Origin: Calocera cornea HHB12733
Taxonomy: Eukaryota; Basidiomycota; Dacrymycetes; Dacrymycetales; Dacrymycetaceae
Assembly: GCA_001632435.1 (NCBI GenBank)
Contig: KV423922.1
Span: 194,983 to 258,982 of the forward strand
Direction of reading: 5' to 3'
DNA length: 64,000 bases
The first letter of the stretch is position 1; each line of letters starts with the position of its first letter. The notes beneath the pieces were generated by a model, which did no database searches, was not told the DNA's origin, and saw only the letters and a list, made by a program, of their open reading frames with translations. This document shows positions 1 through 11,125 of this stretch, piece by piece. The position numbers and the translations under genes were made by a program.

Positions 1-1480
1 GGGACCTCTAGCTCAGCTGTTGAACACCAAAGTCTGGTGGATCCCCCTCATTTGCAACATGTTCTTGCCCTCTTCCAACGTGGCCGATGCAGTTGGCATC
101 ATCAACCTGCACTGGGTTGCCCATCTCAAGCAAGCACACAAGATTTTCCTCAACTTGGGCAAGTTCAGGCTGTTGTGCATGCCTAGCCACAATGTTCCCA
201 AGCGGTACTCTCCTCTGATGGCTCAATGGGCTGCAAAGATCAATTGGAGCAACCTTGGATGGCCGATGTCATACCGGCAAGCTTTGCAGGTATGGCTCCT
301 AGCCCAATGCAAGATTCAAGACTTGCTTGGCATGGTGAATTTCTTTGACAGTCATTACCTGCATAGCATGCCTCGCAGTCTCAACAATGCTCCCTGGGTG
401 TTCAACTTCATTGGTGTCACCCACAAGTCACTTCCTGATGGCCCAACGCACCAGGTGCATATCCGTGATGGTGTACCCATGCTGGAGACCAAGAAGAAGA
501 GGAAGGCTGATAGAAGGTGGATATGGAAGGATGTCTGCCACACAGACAATTACGTGCTTGAAGAACACCGGCAGCTCAAGAAGGAAGGCAAGGCACCAGG
601 CACGCAAGTGAATCAGTGTCAGCACCCAGAGTCTCTACCACTCAACAAAGGAAAGACATGTGCATGGCCAAATCAACACATTTGCTGAGGGGGGAAGAAT
701 GCTGAGGCTTTGGGGTCAGGCATATCATCAACGGTGCGCAAGTCAATGTGCGCTGGCATGCAGGAGTTTGCCAAACAGCCGCTGCTGCCCGACATGCTGG
801 ACAAGCAATGCCAGGCAACCTGGAAAGACATGCCGGCATTGTACCCAGGGAGGGAGATCCAGCCACTGCCGCAGGCTCTGGGAGGGGCAACATTGATTGC
901 ATACATGCCGATCCAGCCACTGCCATTGAGCAAGGCCTTCCCCAAGCACAATCCATCCTGGGGACCAACTCCCTGGGCATTAATTGCAGAACCCTATTGT
1001 ACTGTACTCTATGCCAAGTACAAGAAGAATACAGAGGCTAGCAAGGACAGCAGCATCCGCACTGGCCTCAGCAGCAGCAGTAGCAGCAGCACTAGCACCC
1101 GCCGCACCAGCCCTGGCATCGCAAGCCTCAGCTTTGCCTCCCCCAGCCCCGCACCAACCCATCCTGCCCCCTCCCCCTTCCCCGCTCCCACCTCCCCCTC
1201 CCCCTCCCCCTTCCCCGCTCCCACCTCTCCCAACCCCAGCTGCAGCTCCCCTTCCCCCGCCTGCAACCACAGCCCCAGCCCCGCTTCCCCCACTCCAACT
1301 GCGCTCTCAACCGCCAGCATCATCTTTGGTGTCATTCCCCCGACACCCACTTTGGGCTCAGTGGCACCTTCCATGGCGGATCCCCCAGCAAAGAAGCTCT
1401 CCTTGAAGGAATGGACAGTGGAGCAGTGCCAACACAACAGACTGGCAAAGGAGCGCAAGCTTGAGGAGTGCAAGTGCTGA
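1..1480 (+). CDS. Unidentified proline-rich protein, 5' partial
   Basis: One reading frame is open from the window edge to a stop at 1478-1480 except for a single TGA at 686-688. A candidate intron 660-719 (60 bp, GT...TCAG, a multiple of three) removes that stop and keeps the frame, so the gene may be intact rather than broken. The N-terminal part is rich in Trp and His (for example WWIPLICNMF near the start) and ends in a basic stretch ETKKKRKADRRWIWKDV. The second half has a Ser run, a long Pro/Ser/Ala tract (about 1130-1300) and a charged tail KKLSLKEWTVEQCQHNRLAKERKLEE. I do not recognise the family. The adjoining low-complexity, telomere-like DNA suggests a repeat-associated or subtelomeric gene of the kind common in mushroom-forming fungi, but that is inference. 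Base composition differs from the genes that follow. Confidence 0.45.
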
Positions 1481-1703
1481 TGCGCCCTGCAAGGCACAGT
1501 TTGGGAGTCCTCCCTGCAGTGCAGATCAATCCATCAAGGCTTCCACTTGCAGAACAAGGTGCCCTCAGTTTCTTGTCTTCTTCTCTGGCCCACTGCAGCC
1601 TCCCACGGCTGTTACTGGTGTGGGGGCTAGTCACCCTGCTCACTGGATGCTTTGCTTGCTTGCTTGTCCATTGACCAGATGTCAATCACATTTGTCACTT
1701 GCT

Positions 1704-1800
1704 CCCTAACCCTATTGTACCCCCAAGCTTGTTGTCCAACTTGCGCTCATTTGCCCTTGCATGCTTGTTGACCAATCACCCTCACTCACTAACCCTAACT
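1704..1800. repeat. Scattered telomere-like CCCTAA motifs
   Basis: CCCTAACCCT occurs at 1704-1713 and CTAACCCTAACT at 1789-1800, embedded in a tract with repeated GCTTGTTGACCAACT-like words. Fungal telomeres are usually TTAGGG/CCCTAA, so these are short interstitial matches. They are too few to be a telomere, and they could be part of the 3' end of the element that includes the upstream reading frame. Confidence 0.5.
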
Positions 1801-1850
1801 GCCAAGCTTGTTGACCAACTCACTTGTTGACTAACTCACCCACACTCTGA

Positions 1851-2051
1851 TACTATCTAGGCAGACAACTGAATGCACTTGCCTCCCCCCCCTAATTCCA
1901 TGGTTTCTTCCTCTTCTTTCTTCTTTTTTTCTTACTTCAATTACTAACTAATACTATCTAGGCAGACAACTGAATGCACTTGCCTCCCCCCCCCCAATTC
2001 CATGGTTTCTTACTCTTCTTTCTTCTTTTTTTTTACTTCAAATGGTCTTTT
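1851..2051. repeat. 101-bp tandem duplication
   Basis: The segment starting TACTATCTAGGCAGACAACT at 1851 is repeated at 1952 with only a few changes, mainly in a run of C and in T-rich stretches (CTTCTTTCTTCTTTTT). The units are about 101 bp long and adjacent. There is no coding potential. The tract lies between the unidentified reading frame and the first motif array. Confidence 0.8.
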
Positions 2052-2139
2052 TTTTTGAGAACACTTATAAAATGTCAAAAAAAAGTTTCATTTTCATTTG
2101 TAACTAGTTTACTACAATTCTAACTATGATTTTGTGGCC

Positions 2140-2480
2140 TTGCATTTGCCTGCCTCTCACATCCGGCCTTTTTTTGGCTCCGGCAAATGCTTACCTGGGA
2201 GCAAATTTGCTCCCACTCCTTTGCCCTACGTGCATGTAAGTCCATTGGAGGAAGCAGAGGGGCAACCAGCCTGCGGAAACAATCTCTTAGCGGAAGCAAA
2301 CTCCGTCGCGGAAGCAGAAGCTCAAGCGGAAGTAAACCACAGAGTGGAAGCATCCTGCTCAAGGGAAGCACTCCTGTCTTTGGAGACAAACCATTCAGTG
2401 GAAGCAAAAAGGCTGGAATGCAGGAGTAAAAAAGTTCTTCCCAAAGGGGACGCAAGCCTGACGCAGACACGGGAGTAAAC
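2140..2480 (+). repeat. GCGGAAGCAAA array 1
   Basis: This is a run of degenerate units around the core AGCGGAAGCAAA. Good matches are at about 2290 (TAGCGGAAGCAAAC), 2307, 2322, 2345 and 2395. The left 100 bp (2140-2230) carries the reverse form instead (ATTTGCCTGCCTC, AATTTGCTCCCACTCC), so the array switches direction near 2230. An 18-nt spacing gives short SGSK-like hexapeptides in one frame, but no gene is implied. It lies upstream of the FAHD1 gene. Confidence 0.75.
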
Positions 2481-2785
2481 GGTGGTATACTTGTCAGCTG
2501 GTACAGAGCGCAGCTGCCCTCGGCGGCCTGCGGGAGTTGGGTGAAAAGCTGGTTTAAAATCCCTTGCGAAGCAAGCAGGGTCACAGAGCAAGTCGGATTT
2601 CGTGACGAGAGCTCGGAAGCCGGAAAGTCCGTCTTCCAGAGCTCCAGTCACCAAGCCCTCAACAGGATTGCAGTTGGCGAGCTACTCCGTCATCGGGGTA
2701 CGCTGAGGTGATTTGTGGCCCGACAGGGCCGACTACCTTCGGCCCTAAGTTAGGCCGGTGTATTTCCGCCAGCCCTCTTTGCCGA

Positions 2786-2794
2786 CATATAAGG
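2786..2794 (+). promoter_or_regulatory. TATA-like element of the FAHD1 gene
   Basis: CATATAAGG stands about 50 bp before the ATG at 2841, a normal distance for a compact fungal promoter. Confidence 0.5.
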
Positions 2795-2840
2795 GTTCAC
2801 GTCTTCGGGCACGGCACCATAAGCTGCACTTGATTTCGCG

Positions 2841-3933
2841 ATGGCCGCCAATTTCTTGCGCTCTGGGAAGAAGGTAGCAAGCAGTCGTTTGTGGAGCAGT
2901 GGACAGTCCTGATTATTTCATTCAGATCCTGGCTATCGGTAGAAACTATCTGTTCAGTGTCTAAACCTCCATGGACAGTGAATCAGGTACTTACTAGCTG
3001 AACAGCGAGCACGTCAAAGAGCTTTCGAACCAAGTGCCGAAAGAGCCATTCTTTTTCCTGAAGCCGACTACGAGTTACGTTGTCAGTGGCGGTAAGGTCG
3101 AGATCCCAAAGGGCACAGTCGTGCACCATGAAGGTGCGCCGTGCGCTGTGGACGGTGTTCCTCTGGGATATTCAGCGTGCTGTAGTTGAGCTCGGCGTCA
3201 TCATCGGTCAGGGCGGACGTGACATATCCAGCCAGCACGCAATGTCTCACATCGCAGGTTACGGTGTGTGCAGACAATATCGAAGTCTACATGACAGGCT
3301 GATTACGTTGTGACAGCTCTGGCAATCGACATGACGGCCAGAAACATGCAAGACCAGGTCAAGAAGAAGGGGTTGCCTTGGTCCGCGGCGAAGGGCTTTG
3401 ATACTTTCACGCCGATCAGGTTTGTAGAGGGGTCATGCACACAACGGATCGTCTGACAAGGGGACAGCGAGTTTATCCCTGCCGAACAGGTACCGGATGC
3501 GCATAATTTGCGCTTATGGCTCAAGGTACAGCGACGATTGGCATAGACCGATCATAACTTGGCTGAGAGTAGGACAGATCAATGGCGAGACGAAGCAGGA
3601 TGGCACCACGGCGGATATGATGTTCCGTATCCCCCGCTTGATTGAGCACGTTTCTTCGATCATGACGTTAGAGGTATGTGTGCTTTGGACTCCCTGTGTG
3701 CCCTGTCTCAAATCGTTTGCAGGAGGGTGACCTTCTATTGACCGGTGTGTCTCGACAAGCTCAACGAGGGCCATTGCTCAACTTGTTAAACAGGTACTCC
3801 ATCCGGTGTTGGTCCCCTCGTCCCAGGTGATGCCATCACGGCGGGGTTGGAGCTTCCAGATGGCTCGAAGACATTGGCTGAGCTCAGCCTCACCGCTGTA
3901 CAGCGAGAGGGAGGATATGCGTTCGCCCCATAA
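2841..3933 (+). CDS. FMP41: Fumarylacetoacetate hydrolase-family acylpyruvase (FAHD1/FMP41 type)
   Basis: Nine exons can be built: 2841-2873, 2926-2951, 3006-3133, 3186-3263, 3317-3419, 3468-3525, 3578-3673, 3723-3744, 3794-3933. The joined protein carries the family landmarks in order: [17 protein letters not shown] at the N terminus, [24 protein letters not shown] with the metal-binding Glu pair, [28 protein letters not shown], and [16 protein letters not shown] near the end. These match the short FAHD1 group, mitochondrial enzymes that hydrolyse acylpyruvates and decarboxylate oxaloacetate in animals. Mitochondrial location here is inferred from the family, since the N terminus is very short. 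It converges on the SAPS gene with only 56 bp between stop codons. Substrate is inferred, family is certain. Confidence 0.92.
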
Positions 3934-3989
3934 AGATGTCAATGTTCCGGAATATAGCTGCCCCGGCTGAGAACTACATACAAGGGCCG

Positions 3990-6900
3990 TTATCGACCCT
4001 CTAATGCGTCAGGCGGTGCTGAAACATCTTCCACCTCGTCCGCGTCCGGTGGCCATCGTTCGAAGGCGGCTGTTGAACCGTTTGCTTCAACATCAGCATG
4101 GAATGAGCTGTTCAAATCGGCGATGGTCAAAACACGCTCGGCTATCGAAGGGGCCGGAGTGAAAGTCAAAGGGATTGCATCGTCGGCGTCTTCGAATGAT
4201 ACGGGAACATCGGTTTCTGATGTACTCGCAAACGAGCCCCATTCCTTTGTTTTAGTTAGTACCGGAGTGGGCGTCGCGCGTATTGAATGGACCTACATCG
4301 TCATCGTCCTCATCTTCTGGTGATGTCACGAGTACAGCGTCCCGGTCATCCTGCTGTCACAGCATGGTGAGTCCATTGTACAGCAAGGACGCCACCACGC
4401 CTTACCTCCAGCCCAGTCACGGCTCGTGACGACGACAGTTCAGCAGCCACGAGAGATGAAGAACCCCCAGGAGGCGCCGAAAGGGTTACGGAGGGCGTTC
4501 TAGAAGCACCCGATCCCATCTCATCGACTTGGGCAGCAAACAATGTTGGCCTACGGTTCCCGCCCCCAACCGGTCTGGTACCACCGAGAACCTGCTTCTC
4601 CTGTTCCTTTGCTATACGATGCTGAGCCACAAATGAGTCCCAGTCAGGTTGTGGTATGAGGGGGTCCAGTGACGCTTTCATTGAGTCGGTGAGCTCGTCG
4701 TAAGCCTGGATAACATCGTCGGCCAACAGCATTAGATGGCCCCGGAACCCTCCTTCGAGATGGTCGTCATTACTGATATTCCCAAGTCAGTCACGACCGG
4801 GAGTAACGCAACTGTAGTCTCACTGCGATTCCCCATCTCGCAACTGGTATTCCAGGATCCGATCGATCAGGTGAGCGTCCTTAAGAAGGTTGACCGTCAA
4901 CAAACGGTTATAACCCTCTTCGACACGGCCAGTTAGAACTTGATGAACAACATCGTATACCACTAAGTGCAAAAAATTATTCCACGGGAAGTCGAAGAAC
5001 AGGTTCTTCATACGGTGACATCAATTCTGGTGGTCGTATGCCTGAAATTGACAGTTGGAGCTCACAAGCAGTGTTTCCAAAACGTCCAGGTCCAGGTATC
5101 GCTGCTTGAGACGATCGCCTGGGCATGGCTGTGCGCTATCCGGGTCGTTTCCCACGGAGGTAGGACTTGCTCCTCCTTCATCTGTATCGTCGGGGTCTTG
5201 AAACGGATCCTGGGATAGGGAGGAGTCCGGTTCACCGGAGGGAAATCGATTTGAAATAGTTTCTGTGCCGGCCAATTCGGCACGATCGCCATCTACGAGA
5301 ACATCCTCCAGCACCTCCTCCAGGATGTCCTCGTCGGCCGAAATTGATGAAGGGTCTGTGGAGGAGGTTGACACCGGCAATTCTTTGGCCGCCTGGAGTT
5401 CGCTTTCTTCTACGTCTCGATCGCTATGAGATGCGTCGGAGGGCCCAGAGGCTGTCACCCTGGCGAGCTCGCCTAGGCCCTTCAGTCCACCTAGTAACCT
5501 CCCTTCGCTGTCATAGTCTGGTCCATCTCCTGGAAGCCGATTCAACAGGGCCATGTTGGACGTATGATACAGCTCTGCATAAAGTTCACAAATCCGAAGT
5601 CGTTCGAACGTCAGCGGGACGACAGGCCCCATCGTGGTCTCGAGTGCAGCAATCTACAGGTTTGGAAGTTAGACTGGCATTTCATGTGGGGAAGATATTT
5701 ACTGATGTGCGAGGCTGTTGCAGTAGCTTTTGGAATTCTTCGAGGCGGTCACAGACGGCATTGAGCAGGTGACCTAGGTGGACAATACCGACGCCTTCGG
5801 CAAGACCAGCCAATGCACTTTCAAGGTTGTCGCGGTCCTCTGTGTCTGGATTCGGCGCAGGACCCGCTTCGCCCGTATTCGCTTGGGCTTGATGCTGCTG
5901 TACGCCTATCAAACGGTTTCGCAGGGTATGAAAAAGGACCGGCTCGTAGTAGTCGGAATGATTCTTTCGGATCAGTTCGATGACGACACTTGTACCGTGA
6001 ATGAGAGCAGACGCTGCCAACTCTGGAGGTGGTGGGCTATGAGTCTGTGCTGGTGCTGGTTGTTCGGAGTCGGCTGGCACAGAAGTGACCATGGACAGTG
6101 TTGGGTAACCAGCTGCCGTGACTAGATCTTCAACATTGACTTTCCCTTCTGGAGGGGCAGCGCCCTGGAGGGGTGTTTCTGAAGTCGGCCATCCTTCCGT
6201 CTGCATGTGGCTTTCGGGATCCCCAAGCATGTGAGCAACTAGCATGATCACAGAACGTTCCGCTGCTAGCTCGCGAACTAGCTTGTTAGAGACCGACACT
6301 TCTTGTGCGATGTCGTCCGCGCCACCAGCGATGTTGACATTGCCTGGAGCAGGGCATGAGATAGAAACGATGTCTTTCAACAGTTCTGCAACGGCAGCGT
6401 GGATTTCGGAACGTTGGTACGGCGATAGAAGCTTGATGAGGAGTGGAATAAATCCCTCGGACGACAGCCACTTGGTAAGCATGAGTAATAGGACTATACC
6501 GGCGTTGCAGATAAATCACGTACATCAACTGCACCAGCGCCTTCCGTCTGCCCGTCTGACTTGACGATACGGAATAACAGGTCGACGATTGCTGGAATTT
6601 CGATGTGAGTCAGGAGCTTGGGCACAACATTTGTGACCTTCTTGATGAAATTAAGCATCTGGATCACTGATGATTGGCAATCTGTTTCGCATCCTTAAAG
6701 CATAGCAATGTCTGACCTCAGTAGGCTTCTTGGTCAGAAAGACGGAGTTGATCTTGGTGAATCGCGCTGTCATAACGGGATTACTGAGGAGATCGTCTGT
6801 AGGCTTGTCGAGGATAGTGTCCCAGAACGGCGTCATTAACTCGTCGGCATGTTCAAGGCACGTTTCGACAATGGACCAGATATCGCTGCAGAGCACTTCT

Positions 6901-7260
6901 GCGGCGAGATATGGATATCTGGTCCCCAGGAAGAAATTATCAATGATGTGCAGAGACAGGAGCAAGTAAGTGTCCTCACTTGAAGCTCGATCTTGGCTCG
7001 ACATCAATATCTCCCGTGATATATCCTAACAGTGTTCTAAGAACATCGGGACGTTGGAGGTATTGCACGAGTCGCGCATTGTGAGACTTGCACTCTTGCA
7101 GTAGGTCGTCATCTTCTAGAAGTGTTTCCAGTGTGACATCCGGCTTCTCAAGCAAGGTATCAATTGACGAGGTGCTGTGAAACCCAAATCTATGAACGGC
7201 ATTTTACTGATCAATAATACGAGTAACCGAAGTCCTGAAGTTGACTCACCTCCAATACAT
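3990..7260 (-). CDS. SAPS-domain protein, PP6/Sit4 phosphatase regulatory subunit
   Basis: The start ATGTATTGGAG (7260-7250) is an 11-nt first exon. After its intron the protein runs RFGFHSTSSIDTLLEKPDVTLETLLEDDDLLQECKSHNARLVQYL in short segments, the classic SAPS N terminus. Further blocks follow: YPYLAAEVLCSDIWSIVE (about 6900), FTKINSVFLTKKPTE, WLSSEGFIPLLIKLLSP (about 6460), HGTSVVIELIRKNHSDYYEP and LGHLLNAVCDRLEEFQKLL (about 5760). The tail is acidic and Ser-rich and ends with a DDDEWGSFAS motif across an intron near 4241-4291, also typical of the family. SAPS proteins bind the catalytic subunit of Sit4/PP6 and direct it in G1 control, TOR output and membrane traffic. The stop is at 3990-3992. 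The gene has several introns, and internal exon ends were not all fixed. Confidence 0.9.
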
Positions 7261-7694
7261 GATGGTGAACCGCCGATGACCTGGACACCGGGTGAAGGAC
7301 CCTATTAATTACGGCTGCGCGAGTGACATTGGGGACGGCGTGACGAGCCGGAAGCTTTTTCATACGGACTATTATCGGTTCCGGGTCCCTCCAGCCCAGC
7401 GCTGTGCGAAGACGTCGACGTCGCCCGGAGATGTAGTGGTGATTGTGGCTCAGAGGTCGGTGACAGGAAGGCGAGAGTCACAGCGGCTTGTGAGGCGCAT
7501 GTGTCTCTACCGCCGGTTGATGTCACCCCCAGTCGCGTCGCGCGACGCGTTGTGCTGCACGGAGGCTATTCTGTCCTATCGAAGCCAAGGCAGCACCGTA
7601 CATGCCGCTGGGACTCTCGCCTTCCTGTCACTGACCTCACGCACAACCACCACCAGACCTACAAGCAAGTACAGCTTCCGCGCACAGCAGCTGC
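7261..7694. promoter_or_regulatory. Shared promoter region of the SAPS gene and CKS1
   Basis: These 434 bp separate two divergent start codons. ORFs inside it have no recognisable product. A paired CTCACTGACCTC/TGACAGGAAGGCGAGAGTC stretch appears twice in opposite directions (about 7455-7480 and 7610-7640), so the region may contain a short imperfect inverted repeat. No TATA element is obvious. Confidence 0.5.
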
Positions 7695-8221
7695 ATGGCG
7701 AATAAGTGGGAAGAGTACGTTGACCGGTATGCAATACACGTCGCATGACATCCGGGTGTTTAGAAGTTGACGCTGGCGCAGCATTCATTACTCTGACCGC
7801 TACTCCGATGACCAGTTCGAATATCGGTGTGGCATGCGTCCCCTCAACTTTCTTTCGCCGCTCTGATGCATGTCTCAGGCATGTTATCCTTCCGAAGCCA
7901 TTGCTGAAGCTTATACCGAAGAACCTATTTGCGCCTGACGACTCCGGCACGCTGCGCCTGTTGACGGAGCAGGAGTGGCGAGGGATCGGAATCACGCAGA
8001 GTCTGGGCTGGGAGCATTATGAGGTTCATGGTGGGTTTGAACGCCCTGCACGGGTTACAACCCTCTGATGACACGCTTTACCAGCACCCGAACCTCATGT
8101 TTTGCTTTTCCGCCGGCCAAAGAATTATCAACCGCCTCAGCAGACCGTCTCCGCTACAGTAACGACTGTTCCGAACGGCGCACCGGCTCAAGCTAAAGTG
8201 AGGGCTGGTGGGAAGAAATGA
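7695..8221 (+). CDS. CKS1: Cyclin-dependent kinase regulatory subunit Cks1
   Basis: Four exons (7695-7726, 7782-7826, 7879-8030, 8085-8221) give a protein of about 120 residues. It starts [20 protein letters not shown] and continues [41 protein letters not shown] and [18 protein letters not shown]. The [13 protein letters not shown] segment is the beta-strand-exchange hinge region of Cks proteins, and the RYSD and SLGWEHYE blocks form the phosphate-binding pocket. Cks1 binds Cdk1 and brings phosphorylated substrates to it during the cell cycle. The tail after the fold ([20 protein letters not shown]) is a short low-complexity extension common in fungi. Confidence 0.96.
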
Positions 8222-8311
8222 GGGCTGGTCGCCATTGGGACTCTCTCACGTTGTTGAGCATTTCTCGTCCGTGCATTGTTCATCATGTCTCTGGTAGTCC
8301 CTGTAACACCA

Positions 8312-8580
8312 CATTACATCTCCGAGAATGATCCCCCGTATTCCCTTTTACGACTGAAGGGCTGATGATAGCCATGTAGTAATAAGATGGTTTCATGCGT
8401 ACCCAATACGTATGCCGCCTTAGTCCGTTCGGCCACATCTCCAACGTGAGGCCCGGTACTGCAGCATTTCCGAGAACGAGGCGATGTGATGCGATACACG
8501 TTAGTTGGTCAACGACGAGTAGCACACGGTTTTCGTATTGTTGCCGTACCGTGCGAACGCAATGCCAAGAAATACGTATT
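8312..8580 (-). repeat. Diverged dispersed repeat, copy 1
   Basis: Read on the minus strand this segment is clearly related to 22755-23002 on the plus strand. Shared words include CTTGGCATTGCGTTCGCAC/CTTGGTATTGCGCTCGCAC, CTACATGGCTATCAT and ATTCTCGGAGA. In one frame both copies encode a YYMAIISPS-x-x-K-x-NT-x-D-x-SRR segment, but the frame is not kept along the whole repeat. It could be the relic of an element or a small gene family, or a noncoding RNA. Nothing else is recognised in the flanking DNA. Confidence 0.6.
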
Positions 8581-9029
8581 GAGATTAGTGTCGATGAAGC
8601 AGTTATCCCTGTCGTCCACTCATTCCACATGCCTCCCCTTGACGAGACGGCTGATATGGTTAATTCTTGAGGCTCTGCATATACGGGTTTGTACGGCGCA
8701 GATGTCTATTGATGACTCAACGCATGACAATGACACACGCGTAATGCACTGCGCAGGGCCGAGAAACGCGTCTCGGTTGCATAGAATGCTGTACGACGAA
8801 GGATAGTTGTCAACCAACACTATGTAGGGCAGAAACAGCGCGCACCGTTGATCAAAAGTGTCGGCCCGGAAATGGACCTTTCTATGACACTAGGGGTAAC
8901 TGACGCGGGGTTTGGGCGCAACGCCGTTGTGGAAAGCGAGGCGAGGGTATATCTTGAAGTCAAAAGGAGGGATAAAGCGAAGGTATGATGTGCGTGGGTA
9001 GATATGCGTCTATTGGAGAGATGCGAGGG
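8581..9029. other. Intergenic, nothing recognised
   Basis: This lies between the dispersed repeat and the convergent histidine phosphatase gene. Short ORFs on both strands resemble no known family and lack splice or codon support. Confidence 0.5.
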
Positions 9030-10046
9030 TCAAGGCGTTTCCGCTACGTTGGCGTCCACGGCAAGTTCAGCCGCGTTCTCGGATGGTTCGTCTTCTTCGT
9101 CTTCTTCGGCTCCGACAAGATGGCGATAGTCATCGTAGAGCTCAATCTGGCCGAGGCCGTTCGTGTACACACTGACTAGAGACACGCTGCAGTTCTGCCA
9201 AGAACAAACAAGCGCGACTCAGTAACAGATAGACGAATTGTACCACTTGGAACAAGCTTACATGGACTCGATTGGAGGGAGGAACGCGCTCGTGCTCGGT
9301 GTAGCCCTGCCGCCCGAGCGCGTTTCGGAGCAGCATGGCTATCCAAGCCCCATGCGACACGACGAGGATGTCATATGGCGCGTCTGACTCTGGTCGAATG
9401 AGAGAATCCGGCAGGCCATAAAAGTTGAGCACCTTGCGCCAGAAGGCCAACGTCCGGGGAAGAAACTCCGTATTCGGTTCCATAGTCTCACGCGCTTTTC
9501 TTCGCCATTCAGAAGTCATGTCCTGTGACGACTTGCCAGCCAAGACGCCCATTCCCTGCAATGGATGGTCAGACGTTGTTGCATTTAAGGCAGGCTGAGC
9601 TCTTACCCTTTCTCGTAAGGTCGTTTCTAGCTTGAGGTCTACGTCAGGATGATGCCCAAGGATGGCTTTCGCGGTCTGTCGTACAATCATAAACGGAAAT
9701 GACCAAGGAATTCGAAGAGACAAGATACCTCTGCAGCTCGAGACAGATCGCTGCTGTACGCTCTCTTGAAGGGGATGGTTGCCAGCGCCTCTCCAGTTCT
9801 AGAGGCCTGTGCTCTCCCCTTTGGGTTGAGCTTCGTGTCTAGTTGCCCTTGGATGATTCCTTGGCTGTCAGGCATTCATTATTTGCTCAGGACCGCAGTG
9901 GCGATTGCGGATCAGCACGCACTGATTTTCATCGGTCTCTCCATGCCGTACCTTATTTGGGCAAATCAGTGATGCCAGCTTCCAGAAGCCTTTTGCAGCA
10001 AGTTCGGACTTACAATCCACACGCGTAGCATCACGGGGGGTGCCAT
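9030..10046 (-). CDS. Histidine phosphatase (phosphoglycerate mutase-like) family protein
   Basis: The start at 10046 gives MAPPVMLRVWI, then an intron, then VRHGETDENQ, whose RHGE is the catalytic histidine motif of the family. After another intron come DSQGIIQGQLDTKLNPKGRAQA and TIPFKRAYSSDLSRAAE (YSSDLSRA is conserved), AKAILGHHPDVDLKLETTLRER, and late in the protein DILVVSHGAWIAMLLRNAL, which supplies the second catalytic His (SHG). The tail is acidic and ends at 9030-9032. This is the cofactor-independent-looking branch that includes TIGAR-like fructose-2,6-bisphosphatases and other small-molecule phosphatases, so the substrate cannot be named. A more upstream in-frame ATG at 10135 lies before the TATA box and is not used in this model. 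Confidence 0.88.
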
Positions 10047-10094
10047 CTCGTCAGGAGCGCCAGGGCGGGCCTCCAGCGCCTGGACGGCCGCTAG

Positions 10095-10106
10095 GCTTTT
10101 ATAGAT
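10095..10106 (-). promoter_or_regulatory. TATA box of the histidine phosphatase gene
   Basis: On the minus strand the sequence reads CTATAAAAG, about 50 bp before the chosen start at 10046. This position argues against the in-frame ATG at 10135, which would be upstream of transcription start. Confidence 0.55.
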
Positions 10107-11125
10107 AGCGGGCAGAGAGAAGTCGGGGACTGCCATGTCAATGATAAGTAGGATGACCTTCTGGGAGAAGTCGGAGATGTCCGGGGACAGATAACGGTTT
10201 TAGCATGGCGCGATCAGGTCGCAATCAGCTGTAACGAGCGAGCCAGGCTTGGAATAACGCTGATATAGACCGTAGAGGGGCGACGTCGGCGGACAAACCA
10301 AGTCGCCCGCGCTACCCGTTGGGTACGATAGCGAATCCGGGCCCAAGGCCGCGGTGCTCAAGAGGAGGAGAGACGTTCACGGGACGCGCGCCGGTGATGG
10401 CCGTTGCTCGTCATCCTTCGCCATTCTTCCCTGTTTTGGTATGCATCTGCTACAAGGCCTGATCCCTTTTAAGCCGCGGTTGCCCTTCTCGACCGTTCCG
10501 ACGCTGCTGTGCACCGTATCCCTTGCATGCTTATCGTGTCTTCCGTCCAGCATCGCATGGTACCTTCGACCTAGATACATTGTGTTATCGTTTCGGCACA
10601 CTCTTCTTACGTTGTGTTATCAACCGCCCGCCGGCCGATGTCGGACATTCGCGTACCGCTTGAACAATGCCTTCCCTCCGCGGCCCGGGGCCTTCGGATG
10701 CCAGCGTCTCTTTGAGCCCTGCATCTGGGTGCAATCTTTACACATGTTTGTCAATCACGAACATGGTCTCTTACGCTGGCTCTATCCGATCTTCCGGTGC
10801 TGGCATACCGGTTCAGGCTTCCGGCGTTTCCGGAACAGGGGCTCGGCCTCGAAAAGCCGGGTCTTTCTTCCCTGGTCCTATCTAAACACGAGCTACAGTA
10901 GCTCTTTGGCGTACGCCCAACTGATTTAGCCGCATTGCTGAAAGTCTCCCTTATCAACCCCTCTTCTCTTCCTCATCCTTCAGTCACAACTCCGTATATA
11001 TGCATTCGTTGAATTGATCGAATGCACCATGCTCATTATTGTACAAATGACCGGCCGGCACGCGACCTCTTTTGGTTTGTTCTCCTCGTTTAGCCCGTAA
11101 GAAATGATACAATGCGACGACCCTA
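10107..11125. other. Intergenic, one unassigned ORF
   Basis: There is about 1 kb between the histidine phosphatase promoter and the 3' end of ILV2. A 191-codon plus-strand ORF at 10354-10929 has no recognisable domain and odd composition (many Cys, Trp and Arg), and I do not regard it as proven. The stretch may hold the upstream control region of the phosphatase and the ILV2 3' untranslated region. Confidence 0.4.

Noticed and set aside
686..688. In-frame TGA as proof of a pseudogene at the left edge
   Set aside because: A well-formed 60-bp intron that is a multiple of three would remove it, so a broken gene is not established.
2134..2478. 114-codon ORF across array 1 with EA-rich repeats
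   Set aside because: The peptide repeats arise from the DNA motif period. The frame is not kept in other arrays, which have stops in all frames.
10047..10135. Upstream in-frame ATG for the histidine phosphatase at 10135
   Set aside because: A TATA box lies between it and the next ATG at 10046, and the extra residues show no conservation or leader character.
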